From assembly GCA_946886545.1 (NCBI GenBank), contig CAMPIU010000003.1, positions 1 through 23,719 of the forward strand: a stretch of DNA of 23,719 bases, read 5' to 3'. Positions 1 to 8,756 of this stretch are shown here, piece after piece. Numbering within the stretch: position 1 is the stretch's first letter; each line of letters starts with the position of its first letter. The position numbers and the translations under genes are program-made. Origin of the DNA: an uncultured Flavobacteriales bacterium (GTDB taxonomy: Bacteria; Bacteroidota; Bacteroidia; Flavobacteriales; Crocinitomicaceae). The notes under the pieces were generated by a model. That model made no database searches. It saw only the letters and a program-made list of their open reading frames with translations, and was not told where the DNA came from.

Positions 1-2
1 CA

Positions 3-89
3 GCTCCAGGTAATCTAAAACGGTCCGTTAATGAATTCAATCCTGCTGTTAATATAATCCTCAAAGAAAATTACAACTTCATTTTCTAA
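3..89 (+). CDS. Possible 3' end of an upstream gene (partial)
   Basis: A frame that is open from the left edge runs for 28 codons and stops with TAA at 87-89, which is 34 bases before the next start codon. The residues (ending in NIILKENYNFIF) look like ordinary protein, but the stretch is too short to recognise and could be open by chance. If real, it is the C-terminus of a gene co-oriented with the next one. The other two forward frames close within the first 20 bases. Confidence 0.25.
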   Translation, partial: APGNLKRSVNEFNPAVNIILKENYNFIF

Positions 90-123
90 TATTGGTCTCA
101 TTATTAATCACAAATTCACTGAA

Positions 124-1146
124 ATGAAAAAAGTAAAAAAAGCGATACTGATTTCAGTATCTTGCATGGCATTATTGAATGCTCAGGCACAATTAAAAGT
201 ATTATCTGATGGTAGTACAACAATCGGAGGAGGGAACTCTCCTTTCCCTTACACAAGTACTAAACTTTCTGTCAATGGTTCTGCGAGCGTCAAATCAACG
301 TTTGAAGTAATGAATCTAAACAACACCACTTCCGCCTGGGGTGGACAGATTCGGTTTGTGCCCAACAACTTGTCCGGTATAAATCATGTTATTGTTGACA
401 ATGGAGTAAACGAGTTGATTCTGTATCCGGGATTAATAAATGCCAACTCCACCCGCCATGTCCTTATCGCAGGAGGGTTGAACGTATCCGGATATTCCGC
501 ACTTGCCGGAGGGGGATACTTTTCCGATGAGCGTCTTAAAACAAACATTGTTTCCTTGGAAGGAAGTTTGGATAAAGTGATGCGTTTAAGAGGTGTTCAG
601 TATTCCTGGGCAGAAAATGTTACAGTCAAAAGCGGAGAGCAATCAATCTCACTTACCGAAGGTCTGCCAAAGGGACCACAAATTGGTTTCATCGCCCAAG
701 AAGTAGAAAAAGTCCTTCCTGAGGTTGTGAAAGAAACAACTCTTGGTTACAAAGCTTTGGAGTATCACACGCTAACGGCTCTTCTGGTTAATGCAATGCA
801 AGAGCAGCAGGCAAAGATCGATGAATTAAGTAACCGTTTGAGAGAAATAAGCGAACAACAGGCAAATGGAAGCAGCTCCAATGAAGAGGTACGTTTGGGA
901 CAAAACTATCCGAATCCCTTCAACGCACGCACGGTAATCGAATACGATCTTCCGGAAAAATATAGAAAAGCGGAGCTATATATTACAACTCTTCAAGGTG
1001 AAAAAATAAGCGCCATCCCACTGGAAGCAGGAATGCAGAAGAAAGTGGAAATCTCATCCGAACAAATGAAGTCAGGTATCTACCTCTATTCCCTAGTTTC
1101 AGAAGGAATGGTTCTGACTTCCCGCCAATTCGTCATTGCAAAATAA
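124..1146 (+). CDS. Exported S74 peptidase/chaperone-domain protein with T9SS type A sorting domain
   Basis: This 340-residue protein is predicted to be exported. Residues 1-22 are a Sec signal peptide (KKVKK, hydrophobic core, AQA site). Residues 23-130 are a Gly/Ser/Asn-rich stretch, probably beta-structured. Residues 133-230 match the S74 intramolecular chaperone known from phage tail spikes and endosialidases: SDERLKTN carries the candidate Ser134/Asp135 cleavage pair, and IGFIAQEVEKVLPEVV and a coiled coil (about 222-248) follow. Residues 257-340 are a type A T9SS C-terminal domain, opening with LGQNYPNPFN and ending with a GIYLYSL...RQFVIAK beta unit. In the S74 family the domain trimerises its passenger and then cuts itself off at the Ser. 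The T9SS domain lies on the released side, which is odd. The next gene starts 7 bp downstream, so the two are probably cotranscribed. The domain calls are firm; the biological role is unknown. Confidence 0.88.
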   Translation: MKKVKKAILISVSCMALLNAQAQLKVLSDGSTTIGGGNSPFPYTSTKLSVNGSASVKSTFEVMNLNNTTSAWGGQIRFVPNNLSGINHVIVDNGVNELILYPGLINANSTRHVLIAGGLNVSGYSALAGGGYFSDERLKTNIVSLEGSLDKVMRLRGVQYSWAENVTVKSGEQSISLTEGLPKGPQIGFIAQEVEKVLPEVVKETTLGYKALEYHTLTALLVNAMQEQQAKIDELSNRLREISEQQANGSSSNEEVRLGQNYPNPFNARTVIEYDLPEKYRKAELYITTLQGEKISAIPLEAGMQKKVEISSEQMKSGIYLYSLVSEGMVLTSRQFVIAK

Positions 1147-1153
1147 TCGGCTT

Positions 1154-2626
1154 ATGAAACTTCAGTTCGTATTAGGGACAGTAATGTTCCTTATCTCATC
1201 CGTGCTCAGTGCCCAGGACTTCGTATCCTATTCCACTGCAAAAGAAGCTGCCGTTAAATGGATGTCAGCAAAAGGATTTATCCGCACAGTTGATGAAACT
1301 CGCTCTTATGATAATTTGGATGTATTCTCAGGCAAACAAATTAACCTGTATGTCATTCAATTCAATGAGGGAGGTTTCGCAGTTGTTCCTTCTACAAAAT
1401 TGGTTCTCCCGGTTTTGGCTTATAATTCCAAGTATTCCAATGACAAGGAATTACTTAAAGACGGTTCTCTGTACTTTATCGAATCTTTTGATAAAGCGAT
1501 TGCCATTCACAAAAGTGTTGGAAATACGATGGAAGGAGCAAGCACCCAATGGAGTGATTTACTTCAATTTGCAACAGTCTCATGTACCGGACAAAGTAGT
1601 TTATATCCCTCATTACTGGAACAGTATCAAACCTCGCGATGGGCGGGTTGGGATCCTATCTATGATTGTGTAGATCCGTTACATCAGCAAATTACTCCGA
1701 ATCCTTCAAACGCAGAAATAGGAGGGAATTGTGTACCAACTGGTTTAAGCCAAATATGCCGCTTTTACCGACATCCTTTCGTTGGTAGCGGAACGGGTTC
1801 TCATACTATGCTGATAGGAAACGCAGTTGGTCAGACAAATACTTCCAATTTTTCTACTCAAGGATTTGACTATGATTTGATGCCATATCAAGTTAAAGAA
1901 CAAGGTCCGGCAGATGGACTTCCGAATGATCCATATTCCTGGGATCCCTTATACCCTATCTGTTCAGATGAGCTGAATGAAATCGGTCTTTTGAACTGGA
2001 ATCTGGGAGTTGCATGCAGAATGAACTGGTACAGCGGAGGAACCTATGGAAATACTGCCAATTGGGCGAATGACCTTGTGGATCATTTTGGATATACCTG
2101 GAATCAAAGTACCGATTTTGTTCAATCATCTAATCCATCCGTATTCAAGGCTGCGATCCGAAACTCCATTATGAATGAAAGACCGGTCCTGTGTGGTGGA
2201 TATCATTCCACTGGAGGACATTTCTTCCTTTACACAGGGTTTGAATGTGATAATTACTTCTACGGAACTATGGGCTGGGGAGGAAACGGAGACGGATTCT
2301 ATTACATCTTTTCCGCAGATGCTTCAGGTAATTATTTGGGAACAAGTTATACCAACAGTCAAAACTGCGCCACGAATGTGCATCCTCTTTGTAATTATCC
2401 AGCATACTATTTAGTTCCCGGAGTTACTTATGCGAATGGAACGGTTCATGACGAACAAGCGCTGATTGATCTGACTGTTTCAGGCACAGGTAATCCGGTA
2501 ATCGTAAGCAATGGAGCTGAATCATTTATGATTGGAGGGAATACCGTGGAGTTACTTCCCGGAATGGAAGTTCAATTAGGAGGTAAACTGCATGTCTTAA
2601 TTGAAAATTGTAACGGTCCGGAATAG
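1154..2626 (+). CDS. Secreted C10-family (streptopain-like) cysteine protease
   Basis: This is a 490-residue secreted papain-like protease. Residues 1-20 are a signal peptide ending in LSA/QD. Residues about 22-120 resemble the Spi inhibitory prodomain (YVIQFNEGGFAVVPSTK then LPVLAY). The C10 catalytic domain follows, with Cys193 in GGNCVPTGLSQICRFYRHP, His356 in GGHFFLYTGFE, and the family hallmark GWGGNGDGFYY near 375-384. C10 enzymes are made as inactive zymogens and cleave themselves. After the catalytic domain, residues 445-490 form a short beta segment (VELLPGMEVQLGG) like the coathanger-type tails of other Bacteroidota exported proteins. No T9SS sorting domain is visible, so the export route beyond the periplasm is unclear. 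The ATG at 1154 was chosen because it begins a clean signal peptide 7 bp after the preceding stop; an in-frame TTG at 1136 would overlap that gene and spoil the signal peptide. Confidence 0.88.
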   Translation: MKLQFVLGTVMFLISSVLSAQDFVSYSTAKEAAVKWMSAKGFIRTVDETRSYDNLDVFSGKQINLYVIQFNEGGFAVVPSTKLVLPVLAYNSKYSNDKELLKDGSLYFIESFDKAIAIHKSVGNTMEGASTQWSDLLQFATVSCTGQSSLYPSLLEQYQTSRWAGWDPIYDCVDPLHQQITPNPSNAEIGGNCVPTGLSQICRFYRHPFVGSGTGSHTMLIGNAVGQTNTSNFSTQGFDYDLMPYQVKEQGPADGLPNDPYSWDPLYPICSDELNEIGLLNWNLGVACRMNWYSGGTYGNTANWANDLVDHFGYTWNQSTDFVQSSNPSVFKAAIRNSIMNERPVLCGGYHSTGGHFFLYTGFECDNYFYGTMGWGGNGDGFYYIFSADASGNYLGTSYTNSQNCATNVHPLCNYPAYYLVPGVTYANGTVHDEQALIDLTVSGTGNPVIVSNGAESFMIGGNTVELLPGMEVQLGGKLHVLIENCNGPE

Positions 2627-2664
2627 ATAAGCTAAAAGCTAAATGGGTTAATTAATACATGAAT

Positions 2665-2695
2665 AGTCCCGGCAAGTTTGTCGGGACTGTTTTTT
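2665..2695 (+). terminator. Rho-independent terminator after the C10 protease
   Basis: A 10-bp stem (AGTCCCGGCA with TGTCGGGACT, one G-T pair) closes a 4-base loop and is followed by GTTTTTT. It lies 39 bp after the protease stop and ends the two-gene unit. Confidence 0.85.
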
Positions 2696-2981
2696 ATGTC
2701 AAATATTAAGTTTTGTACATACGAGAAGAAACTCCTACACAACTACCAAACATAGCTCCTGATGCTTTTATGCGAATAAGTATTCTTGAAGGCTATCAGC
2801 AGTGTTCATGAATCCTGACCTAATTAGATAAAGTAAGTAAATTCAAATAAAAAGTCCCGATCCAAACAAAAATCCTCCCTCATTCGAAAATGAGGATACC
2901 TGAGCAATTTAATTACCATGGTAGATGGAGGATATTCTTACACTTATCCCAAAGATCGATTCTCATTCCAATTCTATGAAT
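2696..2981. other. Intergenic stretch without a convincing gene
   Basis: This stretch lies between two convergent terminators. It holds two short open frames on the plus strand: 2713-2811 (from TTG, contains EETPTQLPNIAPDAF) and 2918-2983 (ATG, 21 residues). Neither is recognisable, and either could be a gene remnant or chance. It also holds a 10-bp palindrome, TACCATGGTA, at 2914-2923, and a second minus-strand terminator-like hairpin at 2868-2897, listed separately. Confidence 0.5.
2868..2897 (-). terminator. Possible second terminator of the respiratory operon
   Basis: Read on the minus strand, CCTCATT and AATGAGG pair around a TTCG loop. An alternative outer stem, ATCCTC with GAGGAT, runs directly into five T residues. 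It lies about 90 bases beyond the main coxA terminator and could act as a backup. The two pairings compete, so its activity is uncertain. Confidence 0.4.
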
Positions 2982-3012
2982 AAAAAAAGGCGATTCGTTC
3001 GAACCGCCTTTT
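2982..3012 (-). terminator. Rho-independent terminator of the act-cox operon
   Basis: On the minus strand GGCGGTTC pairs with GAATCGCC (one G-T pair) around a GAAC loop. A-T pairs extend the base of the stem, and a run of seven T follows. It begins about 20 bp after the coxA stop, showing that the transcript ends here and that no further oxidase subunit gene follows in this operon. Confidence 0.85.
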
Positions 3013-3032
3013 AATTTATAAAGAGTTTTGTA

Positions 3033-4841
3033 TTAATGATCTCCTTCTTCTCCCTCAGCCAAAGGAACGACTTGAGGAATAAAGTCCTCATCAGCTCCTG
3101 GTTTCGAGTAGTCATACGGCCAACGGTGAACCTCAGGAATTGCTCCTGGCCAGTTTCCGTGAACGTGTACAACCGGAGTTGTCCATTCAAGTGTATTGGA
3201 TCTCCAAGGGTTTTGAACCGCTCTTGGACCTCTGTAAATACTATAGAAGAAATTGAATAAGAAAATCAACTGACCGAATGCTGCGATGATCGCAAACACC
3301 GTGATAATCACATTCAAATCCATAATCATATCAAAAGTAGGTTTATCATATTCACCCACTACGGAATAATCATAATAACGGCGTGGAGCTCCTGCTATTC
3401 CGACAAAGTGCATCGGGAAGAACACTCCATAAGCTCCAACAATTGTTACCCAGAAATGTGCGTATCCCAAACGTGTGTTCAACATACGACCATACATTTT
3501 AGGGAACCAATGGTAAACCCCTGCAAACATTCCGAATACAGCCGACATACCCATTACAATGTGGAAGTGGGCTACAACGAAATACGTATCGTGAACTGCG
3601 ATATCCAAAGCTGAATCCGCAAGGATAATACCTGTAACACCACCGGTGATGAAAGTCGAAACCAATCCGATTGAGAACAACATTGCCGGAGTATAGATAT
3701 TGGAACCTCTCCAGATTGTTGTGATGTAGTTAAATACCTTCACAGCAGAAGGGATCGCAATCAATAAGGTAGTAAATACGAATACGGAACCAATGAATGG
3801 ATTCATACCCGTGATAAACATGTGGTGACCCCAAACGATAAACGATAAGAAACCAATTGCCAGGATAGAACCGATCATTGCACGGTATCCGAAGATCGGC
3901 TTACGGGAATTCGTAGAAATGATCTCCGATGTCAAACCAAGTGCCGGTAATAATACGATATATACCTCAGGGTGACCTAAGAACCAGAATAAATGTTGAT
4001 ACAACAATGGCGATCCACCGTGATTCTCTAACATTTCTGAACCAACAATGATATCGGAAAGGTAGAAAGAAGTACCTGCCAGACGGTCCATCATTAATAA
4101 CAATGCTGCTGACAATAGAACAGGGAAAGATAAAACTCCTAAGATAGCAGTAATGAAGAATGCCCAGATTGTCAATGGCAAACGAGTCATTTTCATTCCT
4201 TTGGTACGCAAGTTAAAGATCGTTACGATGTAGTTCAATGAACCCAACAGAGAGGATGCGATGAAGATAGTCATCGATACCAACCACAATGTCATACCCA
4301 AACCTGAACCTTCAATTGCCTGCGGAAGCGCAGATAATGGAGGATAGATTGTCCATCCTGAAGATGCCGGTCCCGTCTCGATAAACAAAGAGAACAACAT
4401 GATCAATGATGAAATCAGGAACATCCAGTAAGATAACATGTTCAAGAATCCCGAAGCCATATCACGAGCACCAATTTGCAACGGAATAAGCAAGTTCGAG
4501 AAAGTCCCCGACAAACCACCTGTCAACAGGAAGAATACCATGATCGTACCGTGGATAGTTACCAATCCTAAATACATACTTTCTTTCATTACTCCTCCCG
4601 GAGCCCAGGTTTCACCCAGGAAAAATGATAAGAAGTCTGATTCCTCACCCGGCCAAGCCAACTGGATACGGAACAAGATGGATAATAGCATAGCTACTAC
4701 CCCCATAAATACAGCAGTCATTAAGAACTGCTTTCCAATCATTTTATGGTCTTGACTAAAAATATATTTAGAAATAAAACCCTCTTCATGGTGGTGATGT
4801 CCATGAGCGTCGTGAGGTGCGTGTGCTTCGTGAGCTGCCAT
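3033..4841 (-). CDS. coxA: Cytochrome c oxidase subunit I (A-type heme-copper oxidase)
   Basis: This is the catalytic subunit of the aa3-type terminal oxidase. It reduces oxygen to water and pumps protons across the inner membrane. At 602 residues it carries the usual set of about 12 membrane helices. Metal ligands are visible: His97 (TIHGTIMVFF) and His427 for the low-spin heme; His290 and cross-linked Tyr294 (GHPEVY) with His339/His340 (WGHHMF) for CuB; and His425 (AHFH) for the high-spin heme. Asp127 (GARDMA) and Glu292 fit a D proton channel, and Lys368 (IPSAVKVF) a K channel, so the enzyme is A-type. Residues 4-18 are a His-rich N-terminal tract. It lies 32 bp after coxB as the last gene of the operon. 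Subunits III and IV are not found nearby. Confidence 0.97.
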   Translation of the reverse strand: MAAHEAHAPHDAHGHHHHEEGFISKYIFSQDHKMIGKQFLMTAVFMGVVAMLLSILFRIQLAWPGEESDFLSFFLGETWAPGGVMKESMYLGLVTIHGTIMVFFLLTGGLSGTFSNLLIPLQIGARDMASGFLNMLSYWMFLISSLIMLFSLFIETGPASSGWTIYPPLSALPQAIEGSGLGMTLWLVSMTIFIASSLLGSLNYIVTIFNLRTKGMKMTRLPLTIWAFFITAILGVLSFPVLLSAALLLMMDRLAGTSFYLSDIIVGSEMLENHGGSPLLYQHLFWFLGHPEVYIVLLPALGLTSEIISTNSRKPIFGYRAMIGSILAIGFLSFIVWGHHMFITGMNPFIGSVFVFTTLLIAIPSAVKVFNYITTIWRGSNIYTPAMLFSIGLVSTFITGGVTGIILADSALDIAVHDTYFVVAHFHIVMGMSAVFGMFAGVYHWFPKMYGRMLNTRLGYAHFWVTIVGAYGVFFPMHFVGIAGAPRRYYDYSVVGEYDKPTFDMIMDLNVIITVFAIIAAFGQLIFLFNFFYSIYRGPRAVQNPWRSNTLEWTTPVVHVHGNWPGAIPEVHRWPYDYSKPGADEDFIPQVVPLAEGEEGDH

Positions 4842-4873
4842 GATTTTATTTTTTTTACTTTATTGTTATATAA

Positions 4874-6163
4874 TTACTTCGTTGCGATTGCTGAGTCACC
4901 AACCATTGGAGCCACTACTGCAGTTGAATCAGCCGGAGCTGCTGCTTTTGGTTTTCCTACTGCATAAGTGTTTCTAAATGTTTTACAGGCATCAGGTGCT
5001 TTCGGATCCAACTTAGAAACTTTAGCATACCATTTTTTATATGCAGGTTTATCCAATATTACAACAATCAATTTCATTTTATAATGAGATGATCCACAGA
5101 TTTTGTTACACATCAAAACGTAATTGAACTGCGGATTATGCATTTTATCACGCATCTCTGTTGTAGTGATTGTTGGAGTAAATTTAAAACGTGTAGTCTG
5201 CCCCGGAACTGTATTCATCTGAACACGGAAATGTGGCATTAAAGCAGAGTGAATTACGTCTTTCGAACGGAAATTGAATTCGTAATCCTGTCCTTTGCAT
5301 AAAAACAAGGTGTCATTTGCATTGAAAACGATATCATCCATTGCACGTGCATCCAAAGCACTGTTGTGACGAGCTTTCAATTGATACAACATACGGATCA
5401 TACGCTCTTTTCTAGCCAGATCTTTCACCATCAGGGCATGATCTTCAGGAACAAAGATCAACTTAGGATTATTCAATTTAGCTTCTAATGCACGAATCCC
5501 GCTTGAGCTGTTTTCCATACTGTCAATTGCATCCTGGATCGTCTTTGTAGTCATCAAAGCCAAAGGGTTGTTTTCATTCGTCAGTTTGTAGTCAAAATAA
5601 CCCAAAGTGTTATCGTCACCCGACATGCGAACTGTCCAGTCAAATTGTTTAGAGAACAACTCGATTCGGATCGCTTCATCAGATGGTTTGTCTGTTTGCT
5701 CATTCCAGGATTTCAAACCTAAAATGATAATTACAGCAAGAACAATTGCCGGAATAACTGTCCATACCAACTCCAAACGGTTATCGTGTGGGAACCAGTA
5801 TGCTTTTACTCCCGGTTTGCGAACGTATTTGAATGCAAAACCAAAAAGCAAGGCATTCGTTAAAAAGAATACTGCAGTGATGATTAACATGTTCAGGTCC
5901 ATCAACCAATCCGTGGACTTTCCGTGAACTGAAGCTGCCTCTCCACGACCTGTATAACCATATTCTACGAATAAGTATATTACAGATGCGAAAAACGCGA
6001 ACATAAACACCAATAATAAGGTTGCGTTCAAACGGTTATCGCGATTGGGAATATCTTCCTCCCGGCGATTTCTTAATTTAGAAGAAAGCTCATACATACG
6101 CACCAACTGTGCTACAGCAATTACTCCTAAAATGATAACTATTAATACGATTAGCTTTGTCAT
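4874..6163 (-). CDS. coxB: Cytochrome c oxidase subunit II (CuA subunit)
   Basis: This subunit accepts electrons through its binuclear CuA centre and passes them to subunit I. The 429-residue protein has a membrane helix at 2-20 and two more near 48-68 and 92-112, with a further hydrophobic helix at about 131-150. The periplasmic cupredoxin domain follows. CuA ligands are His305 (DVIHSALMPHF), Cys352, Cys356, His360 and Met363 (CNKICGSSHYKM). The backbone-ligand position, usually Glu, is Lys354 here. The cupredoxin domain carries a charged helical insertion at about 195-290, which makes the protein longer than classical CoxB. The C-terminus is an Ala/Pro-rich tail with no fused cytochrome c. 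It sits 33 bp after actF, consistent with coupling of this oxidase to alternative complex III. Confidence 0.95.
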   Translation of the reverse strand: MTKLIVLIVIILGVIAVAQLVRMYELSSKLRNRREEDIPNRDNRLNATLLLVFMFAFFASVIYLFVEYGYTGRGEAASVHGKSTDWLMDLNMLIITAVFFLTNALLFGFAFKYVRKPGVKAYWFPHDNRLELVWTVIPAIVLAVIIILGLKSWNEQTDKPSDEAIRIELFSKQFDWTVRMSGDDNTLGYFDYKLTNENNPLALMTTKTIQDAIDSMENSSSGIRALEAKLNNPKLIFVPEDHALMVKDLARKERMIRMLYQLKARHNSALDARAMDDIVFNANDTLFLCKGQDYEFNFRSKDVIHSALMPHFRVQMNTVPGQTTRFKFTPTITTTEMRDKMHNPQFNYVLMCNKICGSSHYKMKLIVVILDKPAYKKWYAKVSKLDPKAPDACKTFRNTYAVGKPKAAAPADSTAVVAPMVGDSAIATK

Positions 6164-6196
6164 GTTTTTTATTTTATCGTAACAACAAGTGCCTTA

Positions 6197-7393
6197 TTAA
6201 ATTTCGTGGTGAATACTTTCGTCCAGGAACGGGTGATTAACCGGCATCAATGGAGCTTTAGTCAGGTTCGTTAAGATGATTCGGATGAAGAACCCTAAGA
6301 ACAATAAAGCCATTCCGATTTCAAGCGCACCGATGTATGCTGATTTACCCATTGAACCTCCCATTACCATTAAGTATGCATCAACCCAGTGACCTGCGAA
6401 GATGATTACTCCTACAGCAGTCAAAACACCGGCGTGTCTTTTAGCATCACGTGACATTAACAATAACATCGGGAATGCGAAGTTGATGAAGAACATACCG
6501 AAGTACAATAACTTGAAGTCTTCAATACGTGTTAAATGGTAAGTTACCTCCTCTGGAATGTTTGCGTACCAGATCAACATGAATTGAGAGAACCACAAGT
6601 AAGACCATAAGAAAGAAGTAGCGAATGTCCATTTACCCAAATCGTGGATGTGGTTTTCGTTTACTTTACTTAAATATCCTTGTTTTTTCAAATACAATGT
6701 CAAGGTTACCAAAACAACCATTGTAGAACACCACATTCCTGCGAATACATACCATCCGAACAAAGTAGAGAACCAATGTGCATCAATTGACATGATCCAG
6801 TCCCATGCAGAAGTTGAAGAGAACACCGCGAAGAATACTAAGAACAATGCTCCTTTTTTGTAGTTTTTAAAGTGAATGGCTGTTCCACCGATTTTATCTT
6901 CTTCCAATGAACGCATTTTGAATCCTCTCCAGAAAATGAAGTAAACCCCCATATATGCTAAAGTTCTGATCCAGAAAAAAGCTTGGTTCAAATAAGCGGA
7001 CTTCTTTACTAAGATCGGGTCATGCTCTACATGTGCATTGTCCATCCACACATAGATACCTCCACCTTTCATAAGGGAGATAGTCAATAAGGTAACAAGC
7101 ATCAACGCAATACCATATGGTAAAAACCCTGCCACTCCTTCAATGATTCGCTTCACAGAAGCATACCAACCGGTTTCTGTTGCATATTGCAATGCAAGGA
7201 AGTACAAGGCACCCAAGCCGATTGCAAAAAAGAAGAAACTATCTACTAATAAGTTTCCTAAGAAACGTTTTGTAAAGTTCTCACCTCCGTGACAACTAAA
7301 TTCTACCCAAATACCTAAACAGATACCGATAATTCCTAACAACATCAGGATTACCGTAAGGGATTTTGCTTTTGATGAAACTTTGAATTCCAT
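6197..7393 (-). CDS. actF: Alternative complex III subunit ActF (NrfD-like membrane protein)
   Basis: ActF is one of two large NrfD-like membrane subunits of alternative complex III, the quinol:cytochrome c oxidoreductase that replaces bc1 in many Bacteroidota. The 398-residue protein is almost entirely membrane helices (about ten) with short polar loops. The region around RTLAYMGVYFIFWRGFK and WDWIMSIDAHWFST is typical of the family. In the known complex, ActF packs against ActC and probably carries a proton path; whether it binds quinol is less certain. It lies 28 bp after actE and 33 bp before coxB. No cofactor ligand motif is expected or seen. The call rests on helix pattern, recognised family sequence and operon position. 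Confidence 0.92.
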   Translation of the reverse strand: MEFKVSSKAKSLTVILMLLGIIGICLGIWVEFSCHGGENFTKRFLGNLLVDSFFFFAIGLGALYFLALQYATETGWYASVKRIIEGVAGFLPYGIALMLVTLLTISLMKGGGIYVWMDNAHVEHDPILVKKSAYLNQAFFWIRTLAYMGVYFIFWRGFKMRSLEEDKIGGTAIHFKNYKKGALFLVFFAVFSSTSAWDWIMSIDAHWFSTLFGWYVFAGMWCSTMVVLVTLTLYLKKQGYLSKVNENHIHDLGKWTFATSFLWSYLWFSQFMLIWYANIPEEVTYHLTRIEDFKLLYFGMFFINFAFPMLLLMSRDAKRHAGVLTAVGVIIFAGHWVDAYLMVMGGSMGKSAYIGALEIGMALLFLGFFIRIILTNLTKAPLMPVNHPFLDESIHHEI

Positions 7394-7421
7394 TTTTATT
7401 CGTTTTCTATCTTAGTAAATA

Positions 7422-8165
7422 TTACTTCATTGTATCTTGCGTCGGTGCAAGCGAACCCCAAGCCGGCGCTCCGTTTGCATCAAACGTTCCATACTTTGCA
7501 TCCTGGAATCTTCTTACATAGTGCACCAAAGTCCAGATCTCTTTCTTATTCAATAAAGATGCATGTGCTCCCATCATTCCCTTACCGTAGTAAATAGAGT
7601 AGAACATTTGTCCTTCAGAAATTGCCAAACCACTCAATACAGCAGCACCCGTATAAGCACCGGATTTAACCATCGGGCCTTCTCCGTCACCTTTTTCACC
7701 ATGACAGTGATTACAGTTTATCTGGTACAATGCTTTTCCATCAGCAAAAACCTTATCAGAAACTTCCTTAGAAGTCAACTTGATCGGATTCACATCAGCA
7801 GCCGACATTTTGTATTCGTAATCTGCATCTTCATTTGAAGACAGATCATACTGGTACAAACCATGTGATTCTGCAAACAATCTACCTGGCATACGGTGGT
7901 ATGGAAGTAAGGTGTGAACAGTTGCTGAATCCGTACCTGCATAAGGAATTGCATAACGAGGCGGAACCATTGCGGAACGACGCATCTTTAATTCGTCATT
8001 GATCTGACCACGAACTTCACCATAATCAACATACGGTTCAATTGCAGGAGAACGATACATATCAGGCATGTATTCTAAACCTGCACTATCAGGATCAGAA
8101 GTACACGCTGCTGCTAGCAACGCTACTAATGAAAACTGTGCAAATGCCTTGAATTTTACTTTCAT
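7422..8165 (-). CDS. actE: Alternative complex III subunit ActE (monoheme cytochrome c lipoprotein)
   Basis: ActE is the periplasmic monoheme cytochrome of alternative complex III. In this 247-residue protein residues 1-20 form a lipoprotein signal with lipobox LAAAC, so Cys21 is predicted to be lipidated and to anchor the subunit to the membrane. The conserved stretch YMPDMYRSPA follows at 32-41. The cytochrome domain starts near 130, with the heme-binding motif CNHCH at 151-155 and a likely Met axial ligand in GKGMMGAHASLL (197 or 198). Family knowledge places ActE beside ActA at the electron exit side. It lies 45 bp after actD, the widest gap in the operon, and 28 bp before actF. Confidence 0.94.
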   Translation of the reverse strand: MKVKFKAFAQFSLVALLAAACTSDPDSAGLEYMPDMYRSPAIEPYVDYGEVRGQINDELKMRRSAMVPPRYAIPYAGTDSATVHTLLPYHRMPGRLFAESHGLYQYDLSSNEDADYEYKMSAADVNPIKLTSKEVSDKVFADGKALYQINCNHCHGEKGDGEGPMVKSGAYTGAAVLSGLAISEGQMFYSIYYGKGMMGAHASLLNKKEIWTLVHYVRRFQDAKYGTFDANGAPAWGSLAPTQDTMK

Positions 8166-8210
8166 CTGTATTGGTCTTTAAAAGCTGTAAGACTTACTAT
8201 CTACAGTTAA

Positions 8211-8747
8211 TTAATGAATATCTTTTTGATCTACTTCTATTACTCCTGTCTCATTCAACATAGACATCAATTCTCCTTCGGAAAACTGGCTGTTGTCTGA
8301 CAAACGCAATTCCATTACGAACTTATCATCTGTTGTACGAGGATCAGGATTCGTTGCAGGCATTCCCGGCAAGGTCTTATTCAATAACAAATAAGTGATT
8401 GCCATCCCGTGAGCAGCACACAAAACCGTGAACTCAAACGTAATCGGAATAAAAGCCAATACGTTGTCCAGGTAGCTGTCATTTGGCTTTCCACCAATGT
8501 TCATCGGCCAGTCATGAATCATAAAATAATTCATTCCAAAAGTTGCCAACGCTGTTCCTGTCAAACCGTATAAGAAGGCCATAATACCCAAACGCGTCTG
8601 CTTTACTCCGATGATCGGATCAATTCCATGAATCGGGAACGGAGAAAACACGTCAGCTACTTTAACTCCTTTAGCGACTAACTTCTTTGCGCCGTCTTTT
8701 AGCACATCGTCGTCGTCATACATTGCATAAATTACTCTCTCTGCCAT
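8211..8747 (-). CDS. actD: Alternative complex III subunit ActD (DUF3341 protein)
   Basis: ActD is a small membrane subunit of alternative complex III. Its 178 residues show an N-terminal alpha/beta soluble part (about 1-50, including DVFSPFPIHGID, typical of DUF3341), two membrane helices at about 53-77 and 90-117, and a short polar C-terminal domain. It has no cofactor motif. In the known complex it packs against the NrfD-like subunits and appears structural. The start lies only 9 bp after the actC stop, so the two are translationally close. Length and motif agree with the family. Confidence 0.93.
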   Translation of the reverse strand: MAERVIYAMYDDDDVLKDGAKKLVAKGVKVADVFSPFPIHGIDPIIGVKQTRLGIMAFLYGLTGTALATFGMNYFMIHDWPMNIGGKPNDSYLDNVLAFIPITFEFTVLCAAHGMAITYLLLNKTLPGMPATNPDPRTTDDKFVMELRLSDNSQFSEGELMSMLNETGVIEVDQKDIH

Positions 8748-8756
8748 GTTTCTCTA

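Noticed and set aside
1136..1153. TTG at 1136 as start of the C10 protease
   Set aside because: It would overlap the preceding gene and put polar residues before the signal peptide; ATG 1154 gives a standard start.
2914..2923. TACCATGGTA palindrome as an operator
   Set aside because: Ten bases, no nearby promoter, and located between two terminators; likely chance.
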